Source: K189A clade bacterium | GTDB taxonomy: Bacteria > Pseudomonadota > Gammaproteobacteria > Pseudomonadales > Azotimanducaceae | NCBI GenBank assembly: GCA_902528515.1 | Contig: CABZTD010000003.1 | Span: 57,236-121,235, forward strand | Direction: 5' to 3' | Length of the DNA stretch: 64,000 nt | In this document: positions 1-9,123 of the stretch, piece by piece | Position numbering within the stretch: position 1 is the stretch's first letter | How the letters are laid out: every line of letters begins with the position of its first letter | The notes under the pieces: model-generated | Databases searched by the model: none | Told to the model about the DNA's origin: nothing | The model's input: the letters and a program-made list of their open reading frames with translations, nothing else | Program-made: the position numbers and the translations under genes

Positions 1-1112
1 TCGTCGAGTTTGGCCAGCGCTTGGGGCGTTTGTCCAACGAGCACCGCATTAATCCCGATGTCGAGGGCCGCCGAACTCATCTGGAGCCCTCTATCGCCTT
101 CCGTCGGGATTCTCAGGCTGGCTACTGGGCGCTTAGGGGCGGTTACAAATATACCCAGTACAATCTCGACGAACCGGTGCGGAGCGGGATTTTAGGCCGA
201 ACTGGCCTAGAGCGAGAGGCCGATCGGGGCGTCGAATTCTTCAGCCTCGACGCTGGCTTGTTCTTCGAGCGCGACCTCGAATTAGGTAATCGTCAGTGGA
301 CTCAAACCCTGGAACCCCGCCTTTTTTATCTGTATCAGGGCTACGAGAATCAAGATGCCCTACCTGTATTTGACAGCGTCCCGCGCAGCATGGCGTTTGA
401 TGCTCTATTTGCTGACAACCGATATGTGGGTTTGGATCGCATCGGAGACGCAGACCTAATGACCCTGGCCGCGACAAGTCGTCTGCTTGATAGTAGCGGA
501 CGCGAGCGCGCCGCGATGGGCCTAGCTTACTTACAGCATCTGTCGAGTCCGCGTATTCGGTTGCTTGGGCGAGCAGATATTAGCGCGGGGGATCTTGTCG
601 CAGCGGAACAAACCGTTGAGCTTTCGCCCAGAGTACAGTTGCGTGGTTGGCAGCTTTGGCACAAAGACCGAGGCAAGTGGGAAGAGCTACGTGGCTCGGT
701 ACACCTGCGCGGATCCGGGCGGAGAGTTTATAATCTTGGCTTTAACCAGCGCGACTGGCTGAACATTAAGCAAGTCGAGCTCTCAACTTATGCGCCGCTG
801 AGCCAGCATCTGGCAGTCACGGCTCGTTGGCACTACGATTTAGAGAGTGAGCGTAGCCTTGAAGCATTTATCGGTTTGGAATACGACGATTGCTGCATCA
901 AGCTTAGACTTATCGCTCGGCAGTATTTGGAGAATCCAAGCTATCGGGACTTTGGCATTCCACAGGCGCTCTTGCCGACCAATGAATTGCGTACTGATCG
1001 AGGGTTGCTCCTAGAGGTTGAGTTAAAAGGGCTTGCGGGTATTGGCAGTAAGGTAGAGACCTTGTTGCGCCGCGGCATCTACGGTTACGGTGCACCCAGA
1101 GACCGACGTTAG
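1..1112 (+). CDS. lptD: LPS-assembly protein LptD, C-terminal part (5' end outside window)
   Basis: The reading frame is open from the left edge and ends at 1112, giving about 369 residues. It is the outer-membrane beta-barrel half of LptD, the translocon that with LptE places lipopolysaccharide in the outer leaflet. The sequence shows alternating polar and aromatic strands and the family phrase RTHLEPSI near the start, as in the OstA C-terminal domain, followed by many short amphipathic strands. surA follows 61 bases later, the order seen in E. coli and Pseudomonas, and SurA is the chaperone that LptD needs. The N-terminal jellyroll lies outside the window. Identity rests on both sequence and synteny. 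Confidence 0.9.
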   Translation, partial: VEFGQRLGRLSNEHRINPDVEGRRTHLEPSIAFRRDSQAGYWALRGGYKYTQYNLDEPVRSGILGRTGLEREADRGVEFFSLDAGLFFERDLELGNRQWTQTLEPRLFYLYQGYENQDALPVFDSVPRSMAFDALFADNRYVGLDRIGDADLMTLAATSRLLDSSGRERAAMGLAYLQHLSSPRIRLLGRADISAGDLVAAEQTVELSPRVQLRGWQLWHKDRGKWEELRGSVHLRGSGRRVYNLGFNQRDWLNIKQVELSTYAPLSQHLAVTARWHYDLESERSLEAFIGLEYDDCCIKLRLIARQYLENPSYRDFGIPQALLPTNELRTDRGLLLEVELKGLAGIGSKVETLLRRGIYGYGAPRDRR

Positions 1113-1173
1113 TATTGATTGGCGGGCACAGACGAAGATTCACCTGCAAATACAGACACATCAGGAAAAGGAA

Positions 1174-2511
1174 ATGATGCAAAGGCTGAAATTCATCACG
1201 GCATACCTTGCTGCCCCCAGCGCTCGACTGCGTAACTTCGGCACAGTGGCGCTGCTCTCGATGCTGTCATTCAACCTTAACGCAGACTACCAGCGGCTCG
1301 AAGCCATTGTCGCGGTTGTAGATGACGACGTAGTGCTCGCCAGTGAGTTGATAGCGCGGCTTGAAACCGTGCGTCGCTCCATGCGCGAGAACAATGTGCA
1401 GTTGCCTCCTGGCGATGTGTTGGTCAATCAGATCATGGAGCGCTTGATCATCGAGAACATTCAGCTGCAGGAAGCTGAGAAGCGAGGGGTGACCGTAGAC
1501 GACGAGACCCTTGCCCGAGCTGTTAACAGTTTTGCGAGCAACAACGGTATGACGTTGGAGGAGTTCCGCCAGAATCTGGCGGCAGACGGCACGAACTACC
1601 GCGAGTTTCGTGAGGAAATTCGGTCGGAGCTAATCATTACGCGGTTGCAACGCGCTATGATCAACCGACGCATTTCAATCACCGAGCAAGACGTCCAGGC
1701 TTTGCTGAATTCGCCCTTCTATCAGCAGATGTTTTCAGATGAGTATCGCGTTGGGCACATTATGCGAACCTTGGACGAAGACGCCTCAGAAGCCGATGCG
1801 AAAGCTGCCCTGGCAGAGGCAAGGGGGTTCGTTCAAGAACTGCGCGATGGTGCAGACTTTGCACAAATGGCAATTGCTAATTCGTCTGCAAGTACGGCGC
1901 TGGAGGGGGGTGATCTTGGCTGGCGTCGCGCCGGTGAACTACCGACACTATTCTCAGATGCCGTGCTTGATATGACGGTTGGTGATATTGAGGGTCCTAT
2001 CGCAACAGGTGCGACTATCCACATCATCAAGCTGCTAGATCAGCGTGGAGCCGGCACGGAGCGCATGGCCCAAACCAACGTGAGTCACATACTCATTCGA
2101 CCCTCGGAAATCGTGACGACGGAGCAGGCAAGGGTTCAGGCTCAGTCCATCTATGATCGCATTCAAGCAGGCGAAGATTTTGCTGCGTTGGCAAGAGAGT
2201 ATTCCGAAGATCCCGCCAGCGCGCTCAACGGAGGGGAACTGGGGTGGTCGACTCCAGACCAATTCGTGCCACAGTTTGCCGAGGCAATGGTAGCAGCAGA
2301 TATAGGTGTGGTCAGTGCACCCTTTGAGAGCGAATTCGGTTGGCATCTGCTTCTTGTTGATGACCGGCGTGAACAAGATATGAGCGATGAAGCTCGGCGT
2401 AACATGGCAATGGATTTGCTTTTTCGACGCCGATTTGAAGAAGAGCGTCAGGAGTGGCTCAAAGAAATTCGCGATGAAGCGTTCGTAGAACTGCGCCTAA
2501 ACGAGAGTTAA
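1174..2511 (+). CDS. surA: Periplasmic chaperone / peptidyl-prolyl isomerase SurA
   Basis: SurA escorts unfolded beta-barrel proteins across the periplasm to the BAM complex. The protein has 445 residues. It begins with a signal peptide (hydrophobic core around VALLSMLSF, cleavage near NADYQ), then the helical SurA N domain, then two parvulin domains. The first runs from about YRVGHIMR; the second from TNVSHILIRPSE to the GWHLLLVDD end. The second keeps the canonical HILI and GGELGW motifs. I chose ATG 1174 because AGGAAA lies just upstream; the open frame to 1090 overlaps lptD and adds no signal-like sequence. pdxA starts 3 nt after the stop, so the genes form an operon. Confidence 0.95.
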   Translation: MMQRLKFITAYLAAPSARLRNFGTVALLSMLSFNLNADYQRLEAIVAVVDDDVVLASELIARLETVRRSMRENNVQLPPGDVLVNQIMERLIIENIQLQEAEKRGVTVDDETLARAVNSFASNNGMTLEEFRQNLAADGTNYREFREEIRSELIITRLQRAMINRRISITEQDVQALLNSPFYQQMFSDEYRVGHIMRTLDEDASEADAKAALAEARGFVQELRDGADFAQMAIANSSASTALEGGDLGWRRAGELPTLFSDAVLDMTVGDIEGPIATGATIHIIKLLDQRGAGTERMAQTNVSHILIRPSEIVTTEQARVQAQSIYDRIQAGEDFAALAREYSEDPASALNGGELGWSTPDQFVPQFAEAMVAADIGVVSAPFESEFGWHLLLVDDRREQDMSDEARRNMAMDLLFRRRFEEERQEWLKEIRDEAFVELRLNES

Positions 2512-2513
2512 CG

Positions 2514-3488
2514 ATGATCGCCATAACGCCCGGTGAGCCTGCCGGGATTGGCCCGGACTTGGTCATCCAGGCGGTTCAGCAAGATAGACCAGCTTGCAAG
2601 ATCGTCGTCGCCGACGCCAACATGCTGCAGCAGCGTGCCGCGGTGCTCGGGTTGCCTCTCGATATTAATGAGCGTTTAGATGCGCCAAGCAGGCAAGCGG
2701 GTCATCTTACTGTTCTGCATATCCCGCTTGCCGAGAAAGTCGTTCCGGGCAGTTTGAACGTCGCCAATGCCAGCGGCACCCTTCAAGCCCTGGATCGAGC
2801 CATTCAAGGCTGCATGAGTGGCGAGTTTGTGGCTCTGGTAACCGGCCCCATGCAAAAGTCCGTCATGATGCAAGCAGGCTACGATTTTACTGGCCACACA
2901 GAGCATCTTGCCAAGCAGGCGAAGGTTGAGGATGTGGTAATGATGCTGGCAAGCGATGTCATGCGTGTCGCCTTGGCGACCACTCATTTGCCGCTGCAGG
3001 CCGTTTCAGCGCATCTGACCGAGGTTCTGCTGGAGCGCCGTTTGCGTATTCTGCATAAGGCTCTGCAGTCTCAGTTTGGTTTGCGGGATCCGCGGATACT
3101 GGTTTGCGGTCTTAACCCTCATGCGGGTGAATCGGGCCGAATGGGGCGTGAAGAGATCGATGTTATCGAGCCGGTGTGCGAGCGCCTGCGGGCATCGGGT
3201 ATGACGATCCAGGGGCCGCTTCCAGCAGATACGCTGTTTACGTCAAAGTTTCTGAAATCTGCAGATGCCGTCATGGCGATGTTTCACGATCAAGGCCTGC
3301 CCGTGCTGAAATATTCGGGATTTGGCCGTGCGGTGAACGTTACGCTGGGTTTACCCTTTGTTCGCACATCTGTGGACCATGGCACGGCCCTGGATCTGGC
3401 GGGCAGAGGCGACGCCGATTCAGGCTCCTTTGCCGCCGCCATGGCTACTGCGGCGGACTTAGTCATGGGAAGCCATGCAACCGCGTAA
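2514..3488 (+). CDS. pdxA: 4-hydroxythreonine-4-phosphate dehydrogenase PdxA
   Basis: PdxA oxidises 4-phosphohydroxy-L-threonine with NAD in the DXP-dependent pathway to pyridoxal phosphate, in the cytoplasm. The 324 residues match the family length. The opening ITPGEPAGIGPDL is diagnostic, and the three metal-binding histidines are visible in TGHTEHLA, MFHDQGLP and DHGTALDLAG. It sits 2 nt after surA, and its end overlaps the rsmA start by 14 nt, so translation is probably coupled. Nothing is unusual apart from the tight packing. Confidence 0.95.
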   Translation: MIAITPGEPAGIGPDLVIQAVQQDRPACKIVVADANMLQQRAAVLGLPLDINERLDAPSRQAGHLTVLHIPLAEKVVPGSLNVANASGTLQALDRAIQGCMSGEFVALVTGPMQKSVMMQAGYDFTGHTEHLAKQAKVEDVVMMLASDVMRVALATTHLPLQAVSAHLTEVLLERRLRILHKALQSQFGLRDPRILVCGLNPHAGESGRMGREEIDVIEPVCERLRASGMTIQGPLPADTLFTSKFLKSADAVMAMFHDQGLPVLKYSGFGRAVNVTLGLPFVRTSVDHGTALDLAGRGDADSGSFAAAMATAADLVMGSHATA

Positions 3489-4260
3489 ACGATTTGGGCA
3501 GCATTTTTTAAAGGATGCTTCTATCCTACGGCGTATTGCCGACGCCGTTGCAATCCAGCCAAAACAAAATGTCTTTGAAATTGGACCGGGTCAAGGGGCG
3601 CTTACACAGTACTTACATCAACCGTCGCTAGCCCGCTACCTCGCGGTGGAAATTGATCGTGATTTGGCGCCGTTGTTGCCCGGTAAATTCCCGGGAATAG
3701 AGGTGCTGCAACAAGATGTTCTGCGAGCAGATCTAACATCCGCGTTAGCGTTGGGAGCAGCGACCCAGCCTTGGCGTATAGTGGGTAACCTTCCCTACAA
3801 TATTTCCTCGCCTTTAATCGTCCGGCTGCTGGACTATGTGCTGGCGCACCCAGGGAGCATTCAAGATATGCATTTCATGGTGCAGAAAGAAATGGCTGAA
3901 CGGCTTAGCGCCCAGCCGGGGAGCAAGGCTTGGGGTCGGCTGAGCGTGATGACCCAAATAACCGTCGACGTTGAATATTTATTCGATGTGCCCCCGCAGA
4001 GTTTTGACCCGCCGCCAAAGGTTGATTCCTCCATGATCCGGTTAACACCCATAGCCCATGACGACCTGCCCGTGCCGCGCAAAAGTTTGGATAAAGTATT
4101 GCGGCTCGCCTTTGCGGGTCGCCGAAAACGCATGTCTAATGCGTTAAAAACACTGCAGCTGAATTGGTCGCGTCTGGCTGTTGATCCAGGAAAACGAGCA
4201 GACGATGTGACCATTGATGAGTTTTTAGCCATTGCCGAGCAGTCTCAAGCAAAGCAGTGA
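3475..4260 (+). CDS. rsmA: 16S rRNA dimethyladenosine transferase RsmA (KsgA)
   Basis: RsmA dimethylates two adjacent adenines in helix 45 of 16S rRNA late in 30S assembly, using S-adenosylmethionine. The 261 residues begin with the family signature KRFGQHFLKD. SAM-binding motif I is FEIGPGQGALT and the catalytic NLPY motif is present in GNLPYNISSP. The C-terminal helical domain ends with the conserved RRKRMSNAL region. The start lies inside the end of pdxA and the stop overlaps a possible GTG of apaG, so it sits in the middle of the surA-pdxA-rsmA-apaG-apaH operon. Confidence 0.96.
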   Translation: MQPRKRFGQHFLKDASILRRIADAVAIQPKQNVFEIGPGQGALTQYLHQPSLARYLAVEIDRDLAPLLPGKFPGIEVLQQDVLRADLTSALALGAATQPWRIVGNLPYNISSPLIVRLLDYVLAHPGSIQDMHFMVQKEMAERLSAQPGSKAWGRLSVMTQITVDVEYLFDVPPQSFDPPPKVDSSMIRLTPIAHDDLPVPRKSLDKVLRLAFAGRRKRMSNALKTLQLNWSRLAVDPGKRADDVTIDEFLAIAEQSQAKQ

Positions 4261-4295
4261 GCGACCCATACCAAGGGCGACCGGGGAGTTGCGTA

Positions 4296-4682
4296 TTGAC
4301 CGAACAAAATTTGCAGCAAACGATCGAGGTGTCGGTGCAAGTGCACTATCTAGACAGCGAATCCTCAAGTGAGGAAGAGCGATATGCCTTCGCGTACACC
4401 ATTACCATAAGCAATCGTGGTGCGGTGCCTAGTCAGCTGTTGAATCGACACTGGATCATTACCGATGGTCGTGGTGAGGTTCAGGAAGTTGCCGGACCCG
4501 GTGTTGTAGGCCAGCAACCACGGCTGAGTTCAGGCGAACAGTTCACGTACACCAGCGGGGCAGTGCTAAAGACGCCGGTGGGCACCATGGAAGGGAGTTA
4601 TCAGTTTTGCATCGATAGCGGCGAGCTTTTCGATGTACCCATACCCGTATTTTCCTTGTGCGTTCCCAACATGGTGCATTAA
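4296..4682 (+). CDS. apaG: ApaG domain protein
   Basis: ApaG is a small beta-sandwich protein (about 125 residues) found next to apaH in many proteobacteria; its exact role is uncertain and links to divalent cations and nucleotide polyphosphates are reported. Conserved segments are FAYTITISNRG, LLNRHWIITDG, GPGVVGQQP and GTMEGSYQF. Two starts are possible: a GTG at 4257 overlapping the rsmA stop as GTGA (141 aa), or a TTG at 4296 (128 aa) with GGGGAG about 7 nt upstream. I prefer the TTG because the length then fits the family and the ribosome-binding site is strong. Confidence 0.9.
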   Translation: MTEQNLQQTIEVSVQVHYLDSESSSEEERYAFAYTITISNRGAVPSQLLNRHWIITDGRGEVQEVAGPGVVGQQPRLSSGEQFTYTSGAVLKTPVGTMEGSYQFCIDSGELFDVPIPVFSLCVPNMVH

Positions 4683-4686
4683 ACCG

Positions 4687-5523
4687 ATGGCGGTTTACGC
4701 ATTAGGCGATATCCAAGGTTGCTGGCGAGAGCTCAAGGCCCTTATGAAGAAGCTCAACTTCAAAGATAGTGACGAGCTGTGGCTAGCGGGCGATCTAGTT
4801 AACCGTGGCCCAGATTCGCTCAAAGTTCTGCGCAAACTGCGTGATATGGATCAACAGGTTCGGATCGTGTTGGGCAATCATGATCTGCATTTTTTGGCCA
4901 TCGTGTTTGGTGGTCATAGAGCTGGAGCGAAGGATACGTTCGCAGAGCTGCTAGGCGCTTGCGATGTAGAGGATCTCGCCCATTGGCTGCGCAGACAAAA
5001 ATTACTCCATCGGGATCACGGTCACCTAATGACCCATGCCGGTCTACCAGGCTGCTGGAGTGTCCCCCAAGCACAGGAATTAGCGCGAGAGGTGGAATCG
5101 GTCATCGGGCAGTCGGATGAGGTGGCAGCCACGGCAGAAATTTCTTATCGCAGGTTCTTCGCCGATATGTACGGCAATAAACCTGCTGTCTGGCGTAAAG
5201 ATCTGCGGGGCATGGATCGACTGCGCTGTATCGTCAATTACCTGACTCGCATGCGTCTATTAAATAGTGCTGGCGCCATGGACTTTGCACAAAAGGGTGC
5301 GCTGCAAGATGCTCCCGCAGGTTTGAGGCCTTGGTTTGACGACCAGCGCATTGAGGCGTTCGAGGAAACTCTATTGTTTGGGCATTGGGCATCACTAGAG
5401 GGTGAGACCGGTACGGAAAAATGTATCGCGTTAGACACTGGATGCGTATGGGGAAGAGAGCTCACGGCCTATGCACTGGAACAGCAGTGCAAAATTACCC
5501 AAGCCGCGCTACCCAGGTCGTGA
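4687..5523 (+). CDS. apaH: Symmetrical bis(5'-nucleosyl)-tetraphosphatase ApaH
   Basis: ApaH cleaves Ap4A to two ADP and also removes Np4 caps from RNA. The 278-residue protein starts [12 protein letters not shown]. It carries the calcineurin-type phosphoesterase motifs [16 protein letters not shown] and GNHD in order, with the later histidines in LMTHAGLPG and [13 protein letters not shown] 4687 starts 4 nt after apaG, and the longer frame to 4633 would run into apaG. It ends the operon that begins with lptD and surA. Confidence 0.96.
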   Translation: MAVYALGDIQGCWRELKALMKKLNFKDSDELWLAGDLVNRGPDSLKVLRKLRDMDQQVRIVLGNHDLHFLAIVFGGHRAGAKDTFAELLGACDVEDLAHWLRRQKLLHRDHGHLMTHAGLPGCWSVPQAQELAREVESVIGQSDEVAATAEISYRRFFADMYGNKPAVWRKDLRGMDRLRCIVNYLTRMRLLNSAGAMDFAQKGALQDAPAGLRPWFDDQRIEAFEETLLFGHWASLEGETGTEKCIALDTGCVWGRELTAYALEQQCKITQAALPRS

Positions 5524-5527
5524 AATT

Positions 5528-6670
5528 TTGAGCGAGAAACTGGACATCTATCTTGTTGGCGGTGCGGTCCGCGATGCCCTGATCGCGAGTAAGCGGCCAG
5601 CTACAGGTCAAGGAGCCTCGGCAACCACGAGTGATCGCGATTGGGTGGTCGTGGGATCGACGCCCCAGCAGATGTTGGATCTTGGATACACTCCAGTCGG
5701 CAAGGACTTTCCCGTGTTTTTGCACCCCCACAGCAAGGAGGAGTATGCACTCGCTCGAACAGAGCAAAAGCACGGTTCTGGCCACAAAGGATTCAGCATC
5801 GATGCCAATTCATCGGTAACGCTATATGAAGATCTGGGTCGGCGGGATCTCACCATTAATGCCATTGCCCAGGATGCGAGGGGGAATCTAATTGATCCTC
5901 ACCGAGGCCAGGCTGATATTGCCGCAGGGCTCCTTAGGCATGTGTCCCCGGCGTTCACAGAGGACCCGCTGCGAGTGTTTCGGGTGGCGCGCTTTGCGGC
6001 GCAGCTGCCCGGATTCTCGGTCGCCGACGACACCCAGGCCCTGCTGAAACATATGTGCCGGAACGGCGAACTTGATACCTTGTCAGCCGAGCGTGTCTGG
6101 CAAGAATTCGTTAAGGCGTTAGCGGCGCCGAGCCCTGTGAGATTTTTCGAAGTGCTTGAGGCCTGCGAAGGTCTTTCTTATTGGTTGCCAGAGTGCGCAG
6201 GTATCGCGGCAAAAACTCTGGCAACAGGTCACCCAGATCCTGCAGCCCGCTTCGCCCTGCTACCAATACCCGCGTTAGGCCTAGCCAATATCGTGGCACG
6301 CCTGCGAGGCCAAAATCGTTACGCTGCATTGGCGGCGGATCGGCACGCGTACTTGGCGATGCTCGAGCAGTGGCCCCATATTGATCCCTCTGCCGTTTAT
6401 CGAATGCTTGAAAAGTTAAGAGCGACTCACGCTGATGATCGATTGCTTCAGATTGTTGATTTGATTGAATCCACCGCGGTGCGAGGGCGCCTCACGGAGG
6501 AACTGCCTAAACTCTTGGCGCAACTTAGACAAATTAGCCTACCGGCCAAAGAAGCAGATCAGCTCCGGGGAGCGGCCTACGGCGAGGCACTGTCAGGATT
6601 GAAGCAAGACCACATCACCCAGTACCTCTTGCAGAAACAGGGAGAATCTCAGGCCGAGTTCGAGCGATAA
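5528..6670 (+). CDS. cca: CCA-adding tRNA nucleotidyltransferase
   Basis: Cca adds or repairs the 3' CCA of tRNAs. It shows the class II head motifs: LVGGAVRD, the metal-binding D-x-D in [21 protein letters not shown], and [10 protein letters not shown] followed by the [12 protein letters not shown] motif. From TTG 5528 it has about 380 residues; the frame is open to an ATG at 5471, inside apaH. About 14 extra residues lie between the first two motifs. The C-terminal third shows no HD phosphohydrolase motif, unlike the E. coli enzyme. Its 3' end overlaps the convergent folB by 22 nt. Confidence 0.88.
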   Translation: MSEKLDIYLVGGAVRDALIASKRPATGQGASATTSDRDWVVVGSTPQQMLDLGYTPVGKDFPVFLHPHSKEEYALARTEQKHGSGHKGFSIDANSSVTLYEDLGRRDLTINAIAQDARGNLIDPHRGQADIAAGLLRHVSPAFTEDPLRVFRVARFAAQLPGFSVADDTQALLKHMCRNGELDTLSAERVWQEFVKALAAPSPVRFFEVLEACEGLSYWLPECAGIAAKTLATGHPDPAARFALLPIPALGLANIVARLRGQNRYAALAADRHAYLAMLEQWPHIDPSAVYRMLEKLRATHADDRLLQIVDLIESTAVRGRLTEELPKLLAQLRQISLPAKEADQLRGAAYGEALSGLKQDHITQYLLQKQGESQAEFER

Positions 6671-7026
6671 ATCTCGACGCCAACCGCGGTGGCGGCCGCT
6701 ACGGCCTGGGGCTTCTCTACCCTAACGTAAACACCTGCAACGTGGGGCCTTGCCAAACAAAGCGCAGCCAAGTCTTCTACCAGGGTTTCGATCAGGAGGT
6801 ACTCTCCAGTGATGGTTAGCCCTGCTGCGGCGTCTGCTAGTGCGGCATAGTCCACAGCATCTGCTATCTCCTTAGTTTTTGCAGGGTGCCTTGTATTGGT
6901 TAAAACCGTTATATCGATGTGCACTGGTTGAGGCGTCAGGCGTTCTGCAGGGAGTATGCCTAGTATTGCTTCGACCACGAGTTGACGAATAAAGATTTTG
7001 TCACCGAACGAATCATCTATTTTCAT
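6649..7026 (-). CDS. folB: Dihydroneopterin aldolase FolB
   Basis: FolB converts 7,8-dihydroneopterin to 6-hydroxymethyl-dihydropterin and glycolaldehyde in folate synthesis. The 125-residue protein has the family opening [21 protein letters not shown], then YAALADAA and the [13 protein letters not shown] segment with the catalytic Glu and Lys region. I chose ATG 7026, which overlaps the tsaD stop as ATGA, so the pair is translationally coupled. The longer frame to 7053 lies within tsaD. In Pseudomonas plsY and folK sit nearby, but here they are missing. Confidence 0.9.
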   Translation of the reverse strand: MKIDDSFGDKIFIRQLVVEAILGILPAERLTPQPVHIDITVLTNTRHPAKTKEIADAVDYAALADAAAGLTITGEYLLIETLVEDLAALCLARPHVAGVYVRVEKPQAVAAATAVGVEIYRSNSA

Positions 7027-8036
7027 ATGGGTGTGAGCTCGGTCATGGGCCAACGGGGGCGGGTGTGTATGCCGAGGGTTTCACGAGAACCAGACTGCAA
7101 CCTTAGCGTGCCTGCATAGGCAATCATGGCGCCATTATCGGTACACAAATCCAGCGGTGCATAAACGACTTCGGCCTGGAGCTTTTCCTCCAGCTCTGCC
7201 CGTAGGCGTTTGTTCGCGCTGACGCCGCCCGCGATGATCAGCTGCGTTGCCCCGGTTTGCTCGATGGCTCGACGGCATTTGATGACCAAGGTGTCCACAG
7301 CAGCAATCTCAAAGGCCGCTGAGACGTCCGCGATGTCTTGTTGATTGATGGGTGCAAGACTTTGTACCGTATTGAGCGCATAGGTTTTGAGACCACTAAA
7401 GCTGAAGTCCAATCCGGGACGGTCAGTCATCGGTCGAGGGAATCGGAATCTCTGGCTATCTCCACGTTCCGCCTCAGCAGCAATCTTAGGTCCGCCGGGA
7501 TACCCAAGCCCGAGAAGTTTGGCGGTTTTATCGAACGCCTCGCCCGCGGCATCGTCAACAGATTCTCCCAAGATGTCGTAGTCGCCCAATCCTTTCACGT
7601 GAACCAGTTGCGTATGTCCCCCAGAAACCAGCAGCGCAACAAATGGCAGGCCAAGGTCTTGAGCCCCACGGTTGATAAGCGGCGCAAGCAGATGAGCTTC
7701 CATGTGATGAATGCCGAGCGCGGGAATGTTGAGCGACCAGGCCAAACTCTTCGCAAAAGACGCGCCGACCAGAAGTGCGCCCATCAGGCCAGGCCCAGCG
7801 GTATAGGCAATCGCGTCTAGGTCATTCGGCGTTTTGTCAGCATCTGCCAGTACTCGGTGAGTCAGCGGAGTGATTTTGCGCACATGGTCGCGGGACGCTA
7901 ATTCCGGAACAACGCCGCCGTAGTCCGCGTGCAGGGCCACCTGACTGTGTAGGGCTTGTGTGAGAAGGCCTAGTTCGCTGTCGTACAGCGCCAGCCCAGT
8001 CTCATCACAGGAACTTTCGATGCCAAGCACTAACAT
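7023..8036 (-). CDS. tsaD: tRNA N6-adenosine threonylcarbamoyltransferase TsaD
   Basis: TsaD is the catalytic ASKHA-fold subunit that transfers the threonylcarbamoyl group to A37 of ANN-decoding tRNAs, with TsaB and TsaE. The 337 residues equal the E. coli length. The start [13 protein letters not shown] is typical, and the metal-binding HHMEAH (His111, His115) is intact, as are LLVSGGHTQ and the C-terminal [12 protein letters not shown] motif. ATG 8036 was chosen over an in-frame start at 8051. It is divergent from rpsU and overlaps folB downstream by 4 nt. Confidence 0.96.
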   Translation of the reverse strand: MLVLGIESSCDETGLALYDSELGLLTQALHSQVALHADYGGVVPELASRDHVRKITPLTHRVLADADKTPNDLDAIAYTAGPGLMGALLVGASFAKSLAWSLNIPALGIHHMEAHLLAPLINRGAQDLGLPFVALLVSGGHTQLVHVKGLGDYDILGESVDDAAGEAFDKTAKLLGLGYPGGPKIAAEAERGDSQRFRFPRPMTDRPGLDFSFSGLKTYALNTVQSLAPINQQDIADVSAAFEIAAVDTLVIKCRRAIEQTGATQLIIAGGVSANKRLRAELEEKLQAEVVYAPLDLCTDNGAMIAYAGTLRLQSGSRETLGIHTRPRWPMTELTPI

Positions 8037-8125
8037 AGGTACATGATACAAAAATGCCCCCTACACTGTCGCATCGACCTGCCTTGGATTGTCGAGCCGC
8101 CAGCGATGACAGCCTGCTATCGGGG

Positions 8126-8154
8126 TTGCCGCACAATTGGCCACTGTGTACTAT
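8126..8154 (+). promoter_or_regulatory. Likely sigma70 promoter of rpsU
   Basis: A TTGCCG box (8126-8131) and a TACTAT box (8149-8154) are separated by exactly 17 nt and lie 29 nt before the rpsU ATG, in the divergent tsaD-rpsU spacer. This is by eye only. Confidence 0.5.
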
Positions 8155-8183
8155 CCGCGCCCTCATCGGGAACAAGTTGAAAC

Positions 8184-8399
8184 ATGCCTCACGTTAGAGT
8201 CAAAGAGAACGAGCCTTTCGACATAGCATTGCGACGCTTCAAGCGCTCCTGTGAAAAAGCGGGTGTATTGAGCGAAGTCCGACGTCGAGAGTTTTATGAA
8301 AAGCCTACAGCTATGCGCAAGCGTAAGGCGGCGGCAGCAGTTAAGCGCCACATCAAGAAACTTCAGCGCGAGTCACGAAAGTTCGAGCGCTCCTATTGA
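8184..8399 (+). CDS. rpsU: 30S ribosomal protein S21
   Basis: S21 is a small basic protein of the 30S platform, needed for initiation near the anti-Shine-Dalgarno. The 71 residues show the whole family: [20 protein letters not shown], then [17 protein letters not shown] and the basic C-terminus. It heads the rpsU-yqeY-dnaG-rpoD group, as in Pseudomonas. A strong intrinsic terminator follows at 8462-8488, so most transcripts probably stop there and the downstream genes rely on read-through or on their own promoters. Confidence 0.97.
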   Translation: MPHVRVKENEPFDIALRRFKRSCEKAGVLSEVRRREFYEKPTAMRKRKAAAAVKRHIKKLQRESRKFERSY

Positions 8400-8461
8400 T
8401 AAGATTAAATGGAGTAATACGAGCTTCACGAGTCGATAGGCGGGCCACAACCCTGCTGACC

Positions 8462-8488
8462 AAAAGCCCCTTATGCAGGGGCTTTTTT
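8462..8488 (+). terminator. Intrinsic terminator after rpsU
   Basis: An AAAAGCCCC arm (8462-8470), a 7-nt loop, and a GGGGCTTTT arm run into a T6 tract ending at 8488. This is a textbook rho-independent terminator or attenuator between rpsU and yqeY. Confidence 0.9.
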
Positions 8489-8568
8489 GTGGACGTAACA
8501 TTCTGACCTTTTGAACTCTTTGGAATGACTTAGGATAGACATTTACTCATCACACGACTGGAGGCGAT

Positions 8569-9021
8569 ATGTCGGCGCTGAAAGAAACACTGAATCGGGC
8601 CACCAAGGAAGCTATGAAGGCTCGGGATAAGGATCGGGTGGGCACCTTACGGATGGTCAATGCCGAGCTCAAGCGCATCGAGGTCGATGAGCGCCGAGAC
8701 CTGAGTGACGAAGACGTCTTTGCGGTGCTAAAAAAAATGCTGAAACAACGCCAGGACGCCATGGCACAATTTAAGGACGCCAAGCGCGAGGATTTAGCTG
8801 CGGTAGAGGCTTATGAAATCGGCGTGATCGAAGCTTTTTTGCCGGAACAGATGAACAGCGATGAACTGCAGAAATTGGTTGCTGCGCTTGTGACCAAGTC
8901 TGGTGCCCAGGGTATGCAGGATATGGGCAAGGTGATGGGTTTACTCAAAAGCGAAGGTCAGGGCCGAGTCGATATGGGGAAGGCGAGCGCCCTCGTGAAA
9001 GCTCAACTGGCAAGTCTGTAG
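8569..9021 (+). CDS. yqeY: GatB/YqeY domain protein
   Basis: YqeY-family proteins resemble the tRNA-binding tail domain of GatB; the function of the free-standing form is not settled. The 150 residues match the family, with motifs KEAMKARDKDRVGTLRMVNAELK near the start (read as helix 1), the YEIGVIEAFLPEQM segment and the QDMGKVMGLLK motif. GGAGGCGAT lies just before the ATG. It lies between rpsU and dnaG as in pseudomonads. A weak TTGAAC/GATAGA pair (8511-8539) could give it its own promoter. Confidence 0.93.
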   Translation: MSALKETLNRATKEAMKARDKDRVGTLRMVNAELKRIEVDERRDLSDEDVFAVLKKMLKQRQDAMAQFKDAKREDLAAVEAYEIGVIEAFLPEQMNSDELQKLVAALVTKSGAQGMQDMGKVMGLLKSEGQGRVDMGKASALVKAQLASL

Positions 9022-9123
9022 GACACATTACTGCTCGCATCCTAGCGGCCGGCGCTGGCGAACTGGCAGCGCCACCCAATCCCTGTGCTATGCTTTTTTT
9101 CTGAACGTACTGAGGGTGGTGTC

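Noticed and set aside
3861..4232. 123-codon frame antisense to rsmA
   Set aside because: Composition follows the antisense of conserved RsmA codons; no independent support.
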